From Sphaeroforma sirkka (taxonomy: Eukaryota > Opisthokonta > Ichthyosporea > Ichthyophonida): a stretch of DNA of 27,500 bases. The notes beneath the pieces were generated by a model. That model did not search any database. It was not told the DNA's origin and saw nothing but the letters and a program-made list of their open reading frames with translations. Location of the stretch: contig LUCW03000403.1 of NCBI GenBank assembly GCA_001586965.3, positions 22,501 to 50,000 on the forward strand, written 5' to 3'. Of the stretch, positions 1 to 12,074 are shown piece after piece. Made by a program: the position numbers and the translations under genes. Numbering within the stretch: position 1 is the first letter of the stretch; each line of letters opens with the position of its first letter.

Positions 1-292
1 CATTCGAAGAGAGGTTGAAATGAGTTATATTCACGTAGTCGCAACGCGTTATAGATTATCTGCGCAACCGATGTTGCCTGTATGATACGGTGGTTATGTG
101 TCTCTGTTTGTGCTTGTTTAGGATTTAAGCTTGTGTGCTACGTAGTTTTTTATTGACATATGTATCTTGAGCAGTCGAGTATGTGATACAAAACTCACTG
201 AATGTAATGAATAGCTGCATCTTAAGTACAATTGGTTCCGTATGCTGTTTTATTGCTTGTCAAAATAGCTCACATTGCCCTCTCAACTACAG

Positions 293-1622
293 ACCCAGTT
301 TCAACAGGTATTAATATTGGCGCCGGTTCCGATTCAGAGGAACATCCACCTCCACCGCTTTTAGTGCGCAGAATCAATGAAGCCTTCCTCAAATATCCAC
401 AAGAGAGTGTTGTTTGGGGCGTGTGTGGTGAAATGATCACAATTTATAGTTCATATAGCCTGCTAAATGCCTGTGGAGTAGTCGTGCCAACAGAATTTGC
501 AATGGCCTTCGTACTGAGCCGACCTTTCCGGCGGCTGAGGTTACCGCTGGAGCTCCTGGTCGCGAAAGGCATCGCAACAGCGTTTCCAGCTGTAGCGCAG
601 GTATTTTATGGACTGAATTTATTGTGCGATGTTTAGAGCTGATGTGGTGTTGCTTAAAGTGTGTGTAATTTTTGCGTGTTGTGGCGAACACACTTTCAAT
701 GTATGGGATCGTCATTAACGAGTGTATCTCTTCTGGTTTCATTTGTGTTATACTTTATTTAATCTCAAGCTTATTCTCACCGTTTTGACAACAGATCAAA
801 ATATCACTTTTATACAGATCAGCCATGCCAGCTTCTCGTGACGAATCAGGTGCAGATGACGCAAAGAAGAGTAGCACTGCAACGGGTAGCACACTAGCTT
901 CAAACGAGAGAGATAATCCACAGCCGCCACCATCGACAAGTACGCTGTTCGGGGCCGTTCGAAGGGCGGGAACGAGGCTGGTAGAAACGATTGATAAATG
1001 TGAGTGTTAATGCCTCCCATACCGCTCGATTTGACGTTTTGTCTCCTCTGCGTTGCGTGTCTCCACTATGTATGGCATTGAAATACTTTTTTTGCACCCC
1101 TAGTAAGTCGTTTTGCCTTCCCATCACTGCAGACGGTGCTGCTTATATGGTAGGCTCTAGGCTGGTAGGCACCACTATTGTCTTCGGGATATATGGTGGT
1201 TTACATATGGGGCTGGATGTGGAGTCGATGCTTCATGCTCTCGGACTCGCAGGTGAGTTGACAATACATCTACATGTTGGCGTCAACAAGTCGTGTATTT
1301 TCACCGATCAGCATCGCCACTTGTATTGCCAATTAAAATCATTTATGAGTGAATGTTTTCGATTGATTGTATGCCTCTCCATGTTCAAAGAATCGTTTTT
1401 TGTTGCAGCAATATCGTGAACGGAATTCTAGAATCCTGCATTTAACTATTCAGTCATCGATTTCTACTTATTTTGTTTGTAGACGTGAAAACGGTCGGAA
1501 CAGTATTGGGCACCTGGGCTGCGGCCGTCGTGATGTCATCCGCCTTTTTACCCGTAACCATGAGTTGTACAGCTATCACAGCACCCGCTATGGCGAAAAT
1601 TAGAAAGTCATGGTTCCCGTAG
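293..1622 (+). CDS. FAM210/DUF1279-like multi-pass membrane protein, 3' part (four exons)
   Basis: Exons 293-600, 795-999, 1133-1252 and 1483-1622 join with matching phases (0, 1, 1). All introns are GT...AG and the stop is TAG at 1620-1622. The first visible exon starts after an AG at 291-292 with two bases of a split codon, so the start codon lies off the window; no ATG start is supported. About 257 residues are visible. Exon 1 has a hydrophobic stretch followed by FVLSRPFRRLRLPLELLVAK, which resembles the 'AY..sRp.RrlRlp' half of DUF1279. Exon 2 is a polar linker rich in Ser, Asp and Pro. Exons 3-4 read KYG...VGTTIVFGIYGGLHMGLDVES, which fits the DUF1279 'kYG...ylli..GvDve' pattern, followed by a second hydrophobic segment and a basic C-terminus (MAKIRKSWFP). 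The protein may therefore hold one and a half to two copies of the domain. FAM210 proteins are mitochondrial or organellar membrane proteins of poorly known role. Coding status is well supported; the family call is by pattern. Confidence 0.72.
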
Positions 1623-4430
1623 TATGCCAGGAGCTATATCCTATGGGCACTCGGAATCGTAGAAGGGGTGCGCTTCACCACTATTTCCCGTCTGGTAGGC
1701 TACCCCGGTCCCCAGGGTCTAAGAAGACATCCCCTCCTCGAAGTCACTATTTTAGAAGATATGCCATCATTGGTAAGATCTTACTCACACAGACAACTTA
1801 GCTCACTCCAGCGTTGTAGTATGCATTGAACATGTATGAGGATAGGGTTATAAGAAGACGACTCTCGGCCCCCGAACAATGATAAATCATTTTTACTCGG
1901 AGAAAATTATGAGTTTTGCCAAAAAAAAAAAATTTGGGCCGTAGACCAGATGAATGGACCAGATGAATGGGGTGACCTTACGGGGTTCACTTTGCACTAA
2001 CCGTTAACTAGCTATCATAATATGAAAATTCTTGAAATACTATCCATATTTTTGTTTTTTAGAAATCGAGACAATTTTTTCTTTTTGTAAAGTTTCTAAA
2101 TTTAACAAATAAAGTGTTTTGGCAGATGAGAAGTCTATACATTTCTATGAAAGTCGCATTTCTATATATTATGTATAGGTCTTTTGCTGATCCTTGTTCA
2201 CATTTAAAATTGAACAACTTCTGAAAGAAGTGGTCTTGCGGGGATAGTTTTAACTACTTCTCCGGGCACACGAAAAGCTGGATATGGCTATGCGAAGAAA
2301 TAAAATATCAGTTTAAGCATCAATAAATTATTCATGAGCTATACTTGTATGGTGGACAAGGGCATCTTAAACGACTAGTGAGAGAGTTCACCCAAACAAT
2401 ACTCTATCAATAGACTAGATAAACCTCTTATAGTCAATTATCTATTAGCTGTTCATTTTTAACCATTGGGCCTCAATGTTCATGGCGACCGCGACTAAGA
2501 CTGGAGTACTAGAGTGACAGGCACGCTACTATATGTAAAAATGGTGACCCACTACTCGCCGTGTCTGTCTACCAACGGGGGTAGTCTCGCAATAATCAGT
2601 TTGGGGTGGTGATGTAAACGTTGTTCTAAATTGGAAAATCTAAATCGGAAAATTAAATATGTATATAGCACCTGCGCACTCCTTGGTATCATGGTTAAGT
2701 TTTAATAAAAACTATGTTGGTAAGACAAAAAGGGTAGGTTGCCACATGTTTAGACCTCAGCCTAGACATACACATTGATACACACGCCCGTACTAAAGAA
2801 GTTGGAATATCACGTCTTCTAAAAACATTTATAATTCTGTTGAATAATCAGAATATTGCCCTGGGGGATTATTCCGCTTAGCGGTCAATTTAATATTGCT
2901 TGGTAATAACAAGAAGTTGCCTCGCTGCAGAATCAATGTTGTTCTCTATATTATACTCAACTAAAATATTCTAACTTATACCGTTGTGTACCACTTATTA
3001 TACTACTTATGGTATATTCCCGATGCCTCGCTGAAATAGCATAGAAATGCGCAACACACCATCCAGAAGCGGCACTTTCACTGTATCACCATCTTATTTA
3101 TAAAATCTCAGGCCTTAAATTACACACCCAGCCAAAAGGGCCAGTTCATAGTTGGTGTCTACTACCATTACTATAAGCAAGTTATACTATTCATGTTTAT
3201 ACATCAACCTTAGCAGCGCTAATATATCCGTCAACCCGACAATAAGTATCATTCTACACTGTATATTTATCAGCGGTTGTAGCTCTACTGGACTAAAATG
3301 TATGGAGAGTACAAAATACAAATTTATTACTACATGGGGACAAGAAATTAAGTCCGTGTAGCATTACGAAGCATGTTTTTTGGGTACAAGGCTATGAGTG
3401 CTTTCTCGCGTGTTTGTGTGCTATGAAGGAGTTAAGTCAAATGCTACTTTCCAATAGCCCTAAATGGTGTACGGAGGTACATAATGGGTATAATGGTCAT
3501 CTCAATTGTGCAGTACACAGTAGGTGTGATGTCTCTATGATGAATTTTGTTTCGTCGTACCCTTCGGCAGTTGAGTAGACGGCAAGTATCAAGGGTAAAT
3601 GAAGTGTCCTATAGAGCTTACTTTGTAATGTGTTGATGCCGAAATCGGCAAAAGAGCACTGGTTTCCAATGGTATGTCACTTTAATGTTTATTTAAGATG
3701 ATCAAAAAAGCATGCCCTCAGCTGAAATATTTGGGCAAACAGACTTGTTCGTCGAGCTGGTCTTGTGTATATAACACAATATAGTACACTAATACTGTTA
3801 TATTTCATACCCTTCTCGTTGTCAACACAGCAAAGTAAACTCAAAACGTAAAGTGTTATCATATCAAAAAACATATTCAAACATTCATATCTCAAGTGGC
3901 CCAATAACAGCAAGTCCAACTCAATCAGCGCCTACTTCAACAACTCTGAATCAGGCGCCTTTTTTTATTCAACCGATCTGATTTAATATATTGTACATCC
4001 TACGGGGTCACATTCTAGCAATCCACCTCTAGTACGAGACAACGAGAGAACTGCGGAAGCTTCGACTTTGTAGAAGAGGTCAGGTTTTCAAAGAGACTGA
4101 CTGCACACCCTTAAACCGTCAAAAATTTATACAGAGGAGAAAGGGAACCCGTCCAGGACAAATTCGTAAGTAGTAAAAAATGGTACAATTTCTCCACATA
4201 ACAGCTCAAACAAAAAAAAATGTGTACGCAAATGCCACGTGACTTTGTTGCCCTACTTGGACACCAAACTTGCAACTCAATCATTTCGATACACTGTTGC
4301 AAAAACTATACGACAAATGAACAAAAGAAACTCCACAAATCGACCAAAAGTAGTCCTTACAAGAATAGAAACAAAAATAAGGAAAATGCCACCAGGGAAA
4401 CAGCCCTCTGTGAAAAAGAAGCATAGAGAA
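1623..4430. other. Intergenic 3' flank without recognisable gene
   Basis: No open frame longer than about 75 codons has any recognisable motif. The DNA is AT-rich. AATAAA motifs occur at 2108-2113, 2299-2304 and 2322-2327, but all lie more than 480 bp past the stop codon of the left-hand gene, so their use as its poly(A) signals is doubtful. A short duplication of GACCAGATGAATG lies near 1946-1972. A small palindrome CCGCTTAGCGG lies near 2875. I see no mobile-element core in this stretch. Confidence 0.5.
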
Positions 4431-4439
4431 AACTAACAG

Positions 4440-5300
4440 TTTAATCTATCCACGGACTGGGAACGTCTTAAAAACAAGTTGCATGTGGAAGGTTTGAACA
4501 GAGTGTCGCAGATAGCATACACATCAAACAGACTATATGACAATGTCAGCGGATTATTGAAATGGCTTTCACGCCCTAGGAGTGGCATAGTTTTGAATTT
4601 GGCAATTGCGAAATCGCAAGCGGCAGCTGAAATTCGCTCTTGCCTTTTCTTTGGGAGCAGCCTTCTCTCGAGAATACTTTTATCTACTTACGGACACCGT
4701 GTGCCGAGCCTGTCGCTCGAAGGGGAGACATATACTTATAAATGCCGACGATCTTCTTCTATTCGCAACCTTAATCCTTATACGAACTCACCGCGACATC
4801 ATCAATCATATCAACAATACTTTGGTACGAGCGGGCGGGAAAAGGGTATGGAAGACACCAGTTCAGGGCCTAGATCACTCGGGGGGGGGGGGGGGGGGGG
4901 ATTATTATTTCGCTGCTGAAGAACAGGATTCGAGTGACGGACTCATTTAGCCAGAAAATAGTTCAGACGATGGCGTTGTTGGGCAGCTTTGCAATGCCCA
5001 ATATACGTCCATTGCTGGCGGAAACCAGCAGAGTGTCAAGAACACTTTTCCGACTATCGGGTGCGATATTCAAGAAAGTGGGGGAAGTGAATACTTTGCT
5101 GTCAATATTCAACATCCCTGCGATACTGCTTCAGAAATTTGAACGCATAACTGACCGGGGATGCATCAAGAATAGGATACGGCGCAACCCTCTATATTCA
5201 GATACAGACTTACGCTATCACTCTTCGATGGAATCAGCGGGAGATAAAGTGGCCAATTGCCGTCGTGGGACTACAAACGTACTAATGGGAAGAGTATTTT
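4440..5300 (+). pseudogene. Fossil reverse transcriptase / RNase H remnant of a retroelement
   Basis: The sequence retains a reverse-transcriptase-like catalytic box (ADDLLLF, near 4745-4765). It is followed at the usual spacing by a segment resembling the thumb/connection region of LTR-retrotransposon polymerases, then an RNase H-like signature (DAS...GYGA, near 5160-5185). The order RT then RNase H on the plus strand fits Ty3/gypsy-like elements or their relatives. The piece is clearly broken, with several interruptions, and is an old fossil. A 20-base G run lies inside it. Family assignment below 'retroelement with RT-RH' is uncertain. Confidence 0.5.
4881..4900. repeat. G20 homopolymer
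   Basis: Twenty consecutive G residues on the plus strand interrupt the retroelement remnant. Such a run can form a G-quadruplex and is prone to length errors in sequencing. Its true length should be regarded as uncertain. Confidence 0.95.
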
Positions 5301-5336
5301 GAACTGAAGAAGTGAATCCAACAACAAACTACACTG

Positions 5337-5680
5337 CTAGTAATGACAGGTACCTCGACAGCCATGCACCGTCTCATAAAAGTCCTCCGGCTTGATAAAC
5401 TCACAAGTAGCAAATAGGGACCAGATTATCAAAAGCCAAACCAAACCCCAAACCCGCAGAATAATTAAATATTGAGTTTTGGTCCCGGATCTAAATATTT
5501 CTGATATTAGAATCATCAGAAATACTAGCGGCCGAACTTTTAAGCTAAACCGGGACCCTCGTGTAAGAGAAACACTCAAGTGGAAACCTGAGTCTAGTGA
5601 GTTAGAAAACACAAAATAAAGACCCAGTTCGGCTCTCTCAGACTGGGGATTCTTCCCAGCCGAGATAACCATATCCTTTA
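5337..5680 (-). repeat. Interspersed repeat family R2, copy 1
   Basis: This stretch matches the reverse complement of 10080-10420. Shared blocks include GGGACCAGATTATC, a run around AAATATT...ATATTAGAA, and GAGAAACACTCAA, with diverged sequence between them (roughly 65-75% by eye). The minus strand here is open for 111 codons with hydrophobic segments. No known domain is recognised, and the other copy is not open over the same length. It adjoins the RT/RNase H remnant, so it may be a non-coding end or unclassified part of that element. It may equally be a separate family. Confidence 0.55.
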
Positions 5681-5699
5681 GTCGTGTCTTTCAGCTACT

Positions 5700-7650
5700 C
5701 CATACTTCACATTTTTTACAATATCATTACTAGATAGGTCAAATAGAAACAGAGTCCACCTATAGTACAAAACAATATATGAGCAGAAGAAAGAGGTCAC
5801 CTAGAACAAATCACCTTATTTCGCTTTACTACGAAAATAAGTAAGAAGAAACAGCAAAGAGGCTGGGGCGAGCCAACGACTAGGAGGCTATCAAGAAGCT
5901 ACGGAACGACACTCAGCTGACGGAAGATACATAAACGAAGAAGGGAACAAGAACCAAACAAAAAGCTGCTCCACGTTCTTCACTGCCACTGGAGAAGAAT
6001 AAGGTAATTTTAGGAGGTTACAAGAGTGTCTCACAACCTGTAAGTGAGAACAACCAAAAAGTGTCAAGGTGATAAGATTATAAATGTTGGGGTTCTTGTG
6101 AAGTGTGAAAATTGTGTACATGTGTCGTGAATTTTTGAACAAGACAATTTAGTAGGTTATAGAACCTCCCATAAGATACTGGAAGAAACCTCATAGCAGC
6201 AGCCACTAGCCCTAACATTAATATATCGATAGATAATCCAAATAATATCCTAGCCAACAAAGGTGATGGTAACAAGCAAGGTCAGATGAGCAAAAGGGTA
6301 ACTCACAAGTAGGACCATTTGAAGGTTGGGAAGACAACCCTCCTAACAGAAACACAAATACACTAGAATGTCATCAAATTGAACCTGGCAAGACATCTAT
6401 ACATTTTATTGTTCAAGCAAGAATTCAAAGCACTATAAGAAGGTCAAGGGGTTATAGCTAAATAAAACAATAGAAGCTAATAGTGTTGTTCAGCCTCATG
6501 GGTACAAACTAATTAGTCGAAACCATCAATTTTTAGTATAACTAGTGTAAAATTGAGGACGGTGAACAATAGGATTGAGTAAGGGAGTGTACGGTAAAAA
6601 CAAAAGCATTAACAAGTCACAGGTACACAAAACACTCAGTCATATAGGGGTCTTTAGGGGAAATCAACTCTGTTGACATTTAACGCCACAATCTTATGAC
6701 AATCAGTAAAAGGGTGTCTACCACAAACGGTAGGATTCACAATATAACACTAGAAATACTCATAGGTTTCAGATGAGAATAACTCAACCTTCAAGGGGTA
6801 TTCAGAAGAAATCGCCTCAGATGGCATTACACACACACAATCTTATAACTAGTATACGAGTAACCACCACGAACAGTGGGAGGAAGCTAGGGTGTCTCGC
6901 AAGAAACGATAAAGTACGCAAAGCACTTGAGAATTTCGCGGAAAAGAGAAGAGGAAATATTTAGCAAGGTCACACAAGTATATCATGACATTAGATCACA
7001 AGTGGATCAACACAAGAGTTATAACATTGAATTAGAAGAATAGTTCAAAACACACGTGAATAAAGTTTGGAGATAGTTCAATCCACAATGATCTACAACC
7101 AAAACAACAACAGCGGGATTGAGTACTAAACCAATGAAGAATGGTAGAATGTGGCATCTAAATCAATAAAACTCATACTAGTACACGCCACACTCCATGG
7201 CATCTACAAGAAAGTCAGTGAACAAGAATAAGGCAAGCAAGGCCACCACACAAGATTAAAAGAAGGTATCAAACAGAGAACATACATTCACACACGAACA
7301 ATCTGTTAAAAAATACATCTACATCTCACCATATAAACAAAAAAGACATACACACAGAACATTACGAACGAGTATCCAGCGTACGAGTGTAGACAAATGA
7401 AGGAAGACCGACAACTACACAGTCTGGTACAGGAACAAACATCGGACAATAAATCAGTTCAGTACAAAGACACAATACAGTAGAGGTCTAGTTGGTACAA
7501 TTTCGCACAACACATTTCAGTACCGGACCGAATATCGTACAGGTAATCACACGTAAGAAAAAAATAAAACTTGTAGACACCACACGTGTCAAATCAATAC
7601 TGAAATCTCATTTGAGAACAGGTTGTAAACTTCGATGGAAATTACTAGGT
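5700..7650. other. A-rich gene-free stretch, probably degenerate mobile-element DNA
   Basis: The plus strand is strikingly rich in A and poor in T over this stretch, with many ACA, AAC and AAG words. That bias is common on the sense strand of LTR retroelements. No frame shows a recognisable domain. A palindromic ACACGTGT lies near 7581. I see no RNA gene. Confidence 0.4.
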
Positions 7651-7652
7651 TT

Positions 7653-8220
7653 CAAACTATATTAAACTAAAATACAATTTAGTCAGTTAGATTTAGCAGT
7701 GGTAGCTTGTGTAAGAATGATCGGGACTGCCTCTTGTTAAGAGCCTAAATATCCTCGATCACACAGGGCGTACCTCTAGCTGTTCTTTATTGAATAATTT
7801 TCACTAGAAGTACTAAGTGTTCATGACCACTTGCCTAATTTGTAAATAGACATAATAACGTAAGTCACGTTAATACATTAGCTGATATAAATAAAGTTCC
7901 ATCTGAAGAAAAGTTAAAAAAAAAAAAAAAGACTTATTGGATTTTGGAGATTGGCGGGAGGACCAAAATCTATAAGTAGTAGTTCGGGGATTATAAAATT
8001 TAGTTTATAATATCCTACATCTACTAATGTCTCAAATAGGTCCAAGTAGATGAGTCATACCAAATACTCAGGCTATTGGAGCCATCAAAGTGAATTTAGA
8101 ACACTTTGGAAATATTGGAAAAAAGAGCTTGTACTAAATTATTTAAAATACAAATAAGAACCAATGTATTATCTCAATTGATCTTGATATTTTAGACTGA
8201 CCGGAGGCCGTATTTCTACA
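7653..8220 (+). repeat. LTR-like direct repeat D, copy 1
   Basis: About 565 bp match 12390-12958 in the same orientation, roughly 85-90% by eye. Both copies share the blocks GTGGTAGCTTGTGTAAGAAT, CGGGACTGCCTCTTG and ATCCTCGATCACACAG, and both end in CCGGAGGCCGTATTTCTACA. An AATAAAG poly(A)-like signal lies at about 7889. Length, orientation and the internal poly(A) signal fit a pair of LTRs of an aged element. I could not see a clean TG...CA start, a primer-binding site or target-site duplications. An alternative is a dispersed non-LTR repeat. Confidence 0.6.
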
Positions 8221-8990
8221 AGGTTGAGATATCACATATGACTTTAAGATTAATGTCACATATGAGAAAATAAGACTATAATCACACGTGACAAAACAAG
8301 TTTGACCAACAAACAACAAATTCACCTTCCCAATTACAGGAAGGAACGCAACAAGCTACCTCACAATACAGAACGCAATCAAGGTAAGTAGAATATATCA
8401 AAATTTTATTATTAATACATAAGCTACCAGCAAAGACCAGTGAGGCAAAGCGCTTATTCGGAACGAATGTAGCACAAGTCTTTACTAATATCCTGCAACA
8501 CATATACCAATACAGACAGCTCAAGATACCAACAGCAACTAGAACAGAAGCGTATGGTGGAGATGGGGATGACGGCTAATGCGAATGGTGTGAATAACAG
8601 CCCAGCAGGAAAGCCAATCTCAGGTAGTAGCCTGAGTTCAGGCATCAGCAATACGCCTAGAAATAGACAAGAGCACTTGTCAAGGCAATTGCTTCCTGGT
8701 CAGTTGGTTCGTCTCCAAGTTAGAAGCAACAACACTTGTAGCTATCGTTAGCCCACATAAGGTGAGAGTAGGCATCTATGATCAGCAACCTGAGCGTCAC
8801 ATACCTCTAGTAGACACAGAGCTACGAGAGAGGTACGATCAAACCACCAATGAGTGTGGTGGCGACGATGAGTATGAAGAAACTCAAATTAGTCAATACA
8901 TTAGCGAACTAGAAATCATGCGTTCACGCTTAGTTGATAAGGCTAATGAACAGTCGTATTTAAATTGCTAACGACCTCAGAATTTCTAAA
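8221..8990 (+). mobile_element. Leader and 5' internal part (E) of the LTR-like element, copy 1
   Basis: This segment follows repeat D directly and is homologous to 11320-12074. Shared blocks include CACAAGTCTTTACTAATA, CTCAAGATACCAACAGCAAC, GAGCACTTGTCAAGGCAATT and GAGTAGGCATCTATCAGCAA-like sequence. It contains short open stretches (8554-8751 and 8762-8971) with no recognised domain. One is rich in Ser, Asn and Gly and the other is acidic. It may be the 5' internal region of a retroelement fossil. It is broken. Confidence 0.5.
8232..8291. promoter_or_regulatory. Three spaced palindromic TCAC....TGA boxes
   Basis: TCACATATGA (8232-8241), TCACATATGA (8256-8265) and TCACACGTGA (8282-8291) lie 24 and 26 bp apart just after repeat D. 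The last contains the E-box core CACGTG. Related boxes occur in the second leader copy. They look like binding sites for a dimeric transcription factor that could drive the element; this is inference. Confidence 0.4.
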
Positions 8991-9001
8991 GTTATCGATA
9001 G

Positions 9002-9584
9002 ATGGCTCCTTCAAAATGGAAAAATTGCGACATCATAGAGTTTACTACACAATGCAGAGACCTGTTCTTAGCTAAGTACATGCCACTATGTCAGTATCCA
9101 GCACTAGTGAGATATGTATTAGATTCTGCTGATGCAACTGAAAAAACGAAGGGGGTTCTCAATGAGATATTGGATTCAAAGACGCAAATCACAAAACACT
9201 ACACTGATCCAGAGCAATTCAATAGAGTCATAATTGATACTCGGACATCACCCAGTAGACTATATATTAGACAAGCTTCTCAATGACATGGAGAACAAGG
9301 CATTGAACGTGGAAATGCTCACAGAGCGGATGTATAGAACAATGCAGGTGTTAGAGAAGCGATACAAACACACGGACAAGGAGCCAATACCTGTGCAACT
9401 CCTCAAGGTAGCAAGATATAAGACATTTGTGTATTATGGACAGCAATACCATTAAAGAAGACAAACTACCTTGGAAGTAAAGGTCACAAATCAGATATGA
9501 AACACAACTCGTACAGAAGCATTCATAAGAGCAGGAGCAAAGGTACAGACATACCGATTGTTCAGATAGTAAAATAGATACCAC
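9002..9584 (+). pseudogene. Possible gag-like fossil coding remnant
   Basis: An ATG at 9002 opens a stretch encoding a hydrophilic, helix-prone sequence (MAPSKWKNCDIIEF...). Its position downstream of the LTR-like repeat and leader is where a gag gene would sit. No zinc knuckle is visible. The region is broken and old. It could instead be an unrelated hypothetical protein. Confidence 0.3.
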
Positions 9585-9938
9585 TCAAATGCACATCAAG
9601 CAACGAGCACGGCCACTCATAGCCAAACACAGAACAACACAGCCTCTAGCCACAAGCGTCATAAGCCAGACAATGGCACACCAAGACAGGTCAATACACC
9701 ACAACAACCCCAAGAAAGAAAGGGACGCGCGAAGCACGTGCTTGAATCACGCTATGGTGATGTGCCCGAGGTACAGGTGCTTTAAAAGATTTGCACGTGT
9801 TTATGTTAAGACAATTCGGTTGTAATACTATATTCGGCAGGTTTTTTCATAGTGCCCATGGCTCGATGGTTTTAACTTCTTTGATACGTATTTGTGGGGG
9901 TTGATTTTATGCAAACGTTCACTACTTATATAGGTTTG

Positions 9939-9941
<3 letters not shown>

Positions 9942-10023
<82 letters not shown>
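9942..10023. repeat. (AT)41 microsatellite
   Basis: An uninterrupted alternating AT tract of about 82 bp. It marks a switch in base bias from A-rich to T-rich on the plus strand, and lies between the gag-like remnant and the inverted copy of repeat R2. Confidence 0.97.
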
Positions 10024-10030
<7 letters not shown>

Positions 10031-10079
10031 CGATACAGGCGATTACTACACTGGGAGGGATAAACGTTGACCCCCTTTC

Positions 10080-10420
10080 TCAAGTGTAAGTCTCTCACCT
10101 AGGTAGAGTCCTATGCTGAAGGAGTCGTTTTGTGTCTTTATTTGTATTTGGCGTTCCCACGTTAGGCTCAAATTCTACTTGAGTGTTTCTCTCATACACG
10201 GGGGTCCCAGTATCATCTACGATACTCCCGTTGTATTTCTAATATTATAAATATTGAATCCGGACCCCAAGACCCAGTATTTGATAATCCTGCGGTTTTG
10301 GGTATTGTATTGGCTTTCCTGATAATCTGGTCCCTAGATACTATAGCCCCCAAACTTTGCACTTCTGAGCCTGCGAAGGAGTGGAAAGTGACATCTTGCA
10401 GTACTAGACTATCTTGAGGT
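10080..10420 (+). repeat. Interspersed repeat family R2, copy 2 (inverted relative to copy 1)
   Basis: The reverse complement of this stretch aligns with 5337-5680. The best-kept part is about 10150-10340, where GGACCAGATTATC and GAGAAACACTCAA occur as their complements. The pair forms a diverged inverted repeat around 4.4 kb of DNA. No complete open frame is kept here. Confidence 0.55.
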
Positions 10421-11319
10421 TGGTGTCTTTGTATATGGAAAAAATTGCTCCTTAGGGAGTTAACATGAAAAACCTGCCACCATTCTCTACTTTATATACT
10501 ACCTTACTAATTGTGCGCTTCCTGTTGCCTGCTGATCATTCATCAGTGTTCCTTTTTGGGTTTTTACGGCCTGGAATGCCTTCGCTTGCGTCGGGTGCGT
10601 TGTTGGTGTATTGTACGAACATCAGCATTTGGATGTCTGATTCCTGCGTCCAGGTACGTTCCCAATTTGTCTATTGCAGTAGGTACCCCTGGAATCCATC
10701 ACCTTGGATGGACGGCCTGTGGTCGAGTATCGAGGAGAACTAAGCCACTTCGGATGGTTGTACTTGGCTATTGTGAGTGAATCCCTCCAAGGCATTGGCT
10801 TTCTTTGTTATTCCAGTTATTTCATCACTGACCGAGTTAGGGTATTCCGGGGCTTCAGTCCTTGCTTACTATTTTGTATGATTCTCCATATAGTGCTGTC
10901 ATTTTATTCATTTCACTTGGTAACGAAAATTTACAATGTCCCCTTCCTGGAAGTGTACATACTTTATTTGGTATTTCGGTCGTATGCTGCGCGCTTTATT
11001 TCTTGATATTGTGCAACATTTGTGTCTAGTTGTGGTTTAATCGACTCTTCTAGATTTTTCAGTCACGTTTCCCATGGTACTGTTTTTCCAGATGCATTGG
11101 CTGGAGTGTTGTAATCGGTTAATTGATTTTGTCTTCGCCCATAGTACACATTGAAGTGCGGTGATTTGCGTCTTCTTAATGAACGTAGGTTGCGGCGCAT
11201 TTGAACAAACGGGAGGCGTTAACACCAGTTGCATGAGTTTTGTTCCACGAATCTCCTCAGAAAGTGTATGAGGTCTTTATATGATCGTTCATTCGCCCCC
11301 ATTACCTTGGGTTGACCGA
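10421..11319. other. T-rich gene-free stretch
   Basis: The plus strand is T-rich, the mirror image of the bias at 5700-9750. This fits a minus-strand mobile-element fragment continuing from R2 copy 2. Short open stretches (for example 10465-10743) show no recognisable domain on either strand. Confidence 0.35.
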
Positions 11320-12074
11320 ACATCAAAAGTGACATCACGCGTGTCATATCACAGTTAAGGTCTCACATGACAAAATAAGTCCCGTTAAGATCACACGTGA
11401 CGGATTATTAGTTCACGAACAAACAACAACAAAAATGTTCCCAATTAAAGGGAAGAACACCACAAGCTACCAAACAACACAAAACGGTAAACACTTAGCT
11501 CAGAAGTGCAGCAAAGCGGGACAACGATGAAAGTAAGTAAGATAAATCAATTTATATATTTGTATTTTTATACAAGTGACTAGCAAAGACAAGGAGGATG
11601 AAGCGCGAATTCGATACGAATATACCACAAGTCTTTACTAATAACCTGCAACCCATACACACCAACAGGACAACTCAAGATACCAACAGCAACCAGAACA
11701 GAGGTGTGTGTTGAAGAAGGGGATGATCCTAACGCGAATGGTACTAACAATAGTCCAGCACGGGGCCAACCCAGGTAGTAGTTCGAGCCTACAAATACTT
11801 TATGGGGTACCAATCCAGGCGTCAGCAATGCGTTTAGAAACAGACAGGAGCACTTGTCAAGGCAATTTCTTCCTGGTCATTAGGCTCATATCCAAGCTGG
11901 AAGCAATAGCACCTGTAACTATTGCAAGTCTATACAAGATGAGAGTAGGCATCTATCAGCAACCTGAGAGTCGCATGCCTCTTGTAGACACAGAGCTATG
12001 AAAGTGATACGATCAAGCTATCAATGCGTGTGGTGATGATGAGGAGAATGTAGCAATCTAAACTTTCTAGTCAT
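11320..12074 (+). mobile_element. Leader and 5' internal part (E), copy 2
   Basis: Homologous to 8221-8990 in the same orientation. It keeps the palindromic boxes (TCACGCGTG near 11335, TCACATGA at 11363-11370, TCACACGTGA at 11391-11400), the CACAAGTCTTTACTAATA block and the GAGCACTTGTCAAGGCAATT block. No copy of repeat D precedes it; D follows it instead. Coding capacity is lost or very low. Confidence 0.5.

Noticed and set aside
4479-4919. Glycine-rich protein gene
   Set aside because: The glycines come from the G20 homopolymer, and the surrounding sequence fits a broken reverse transcriptase remnant better.
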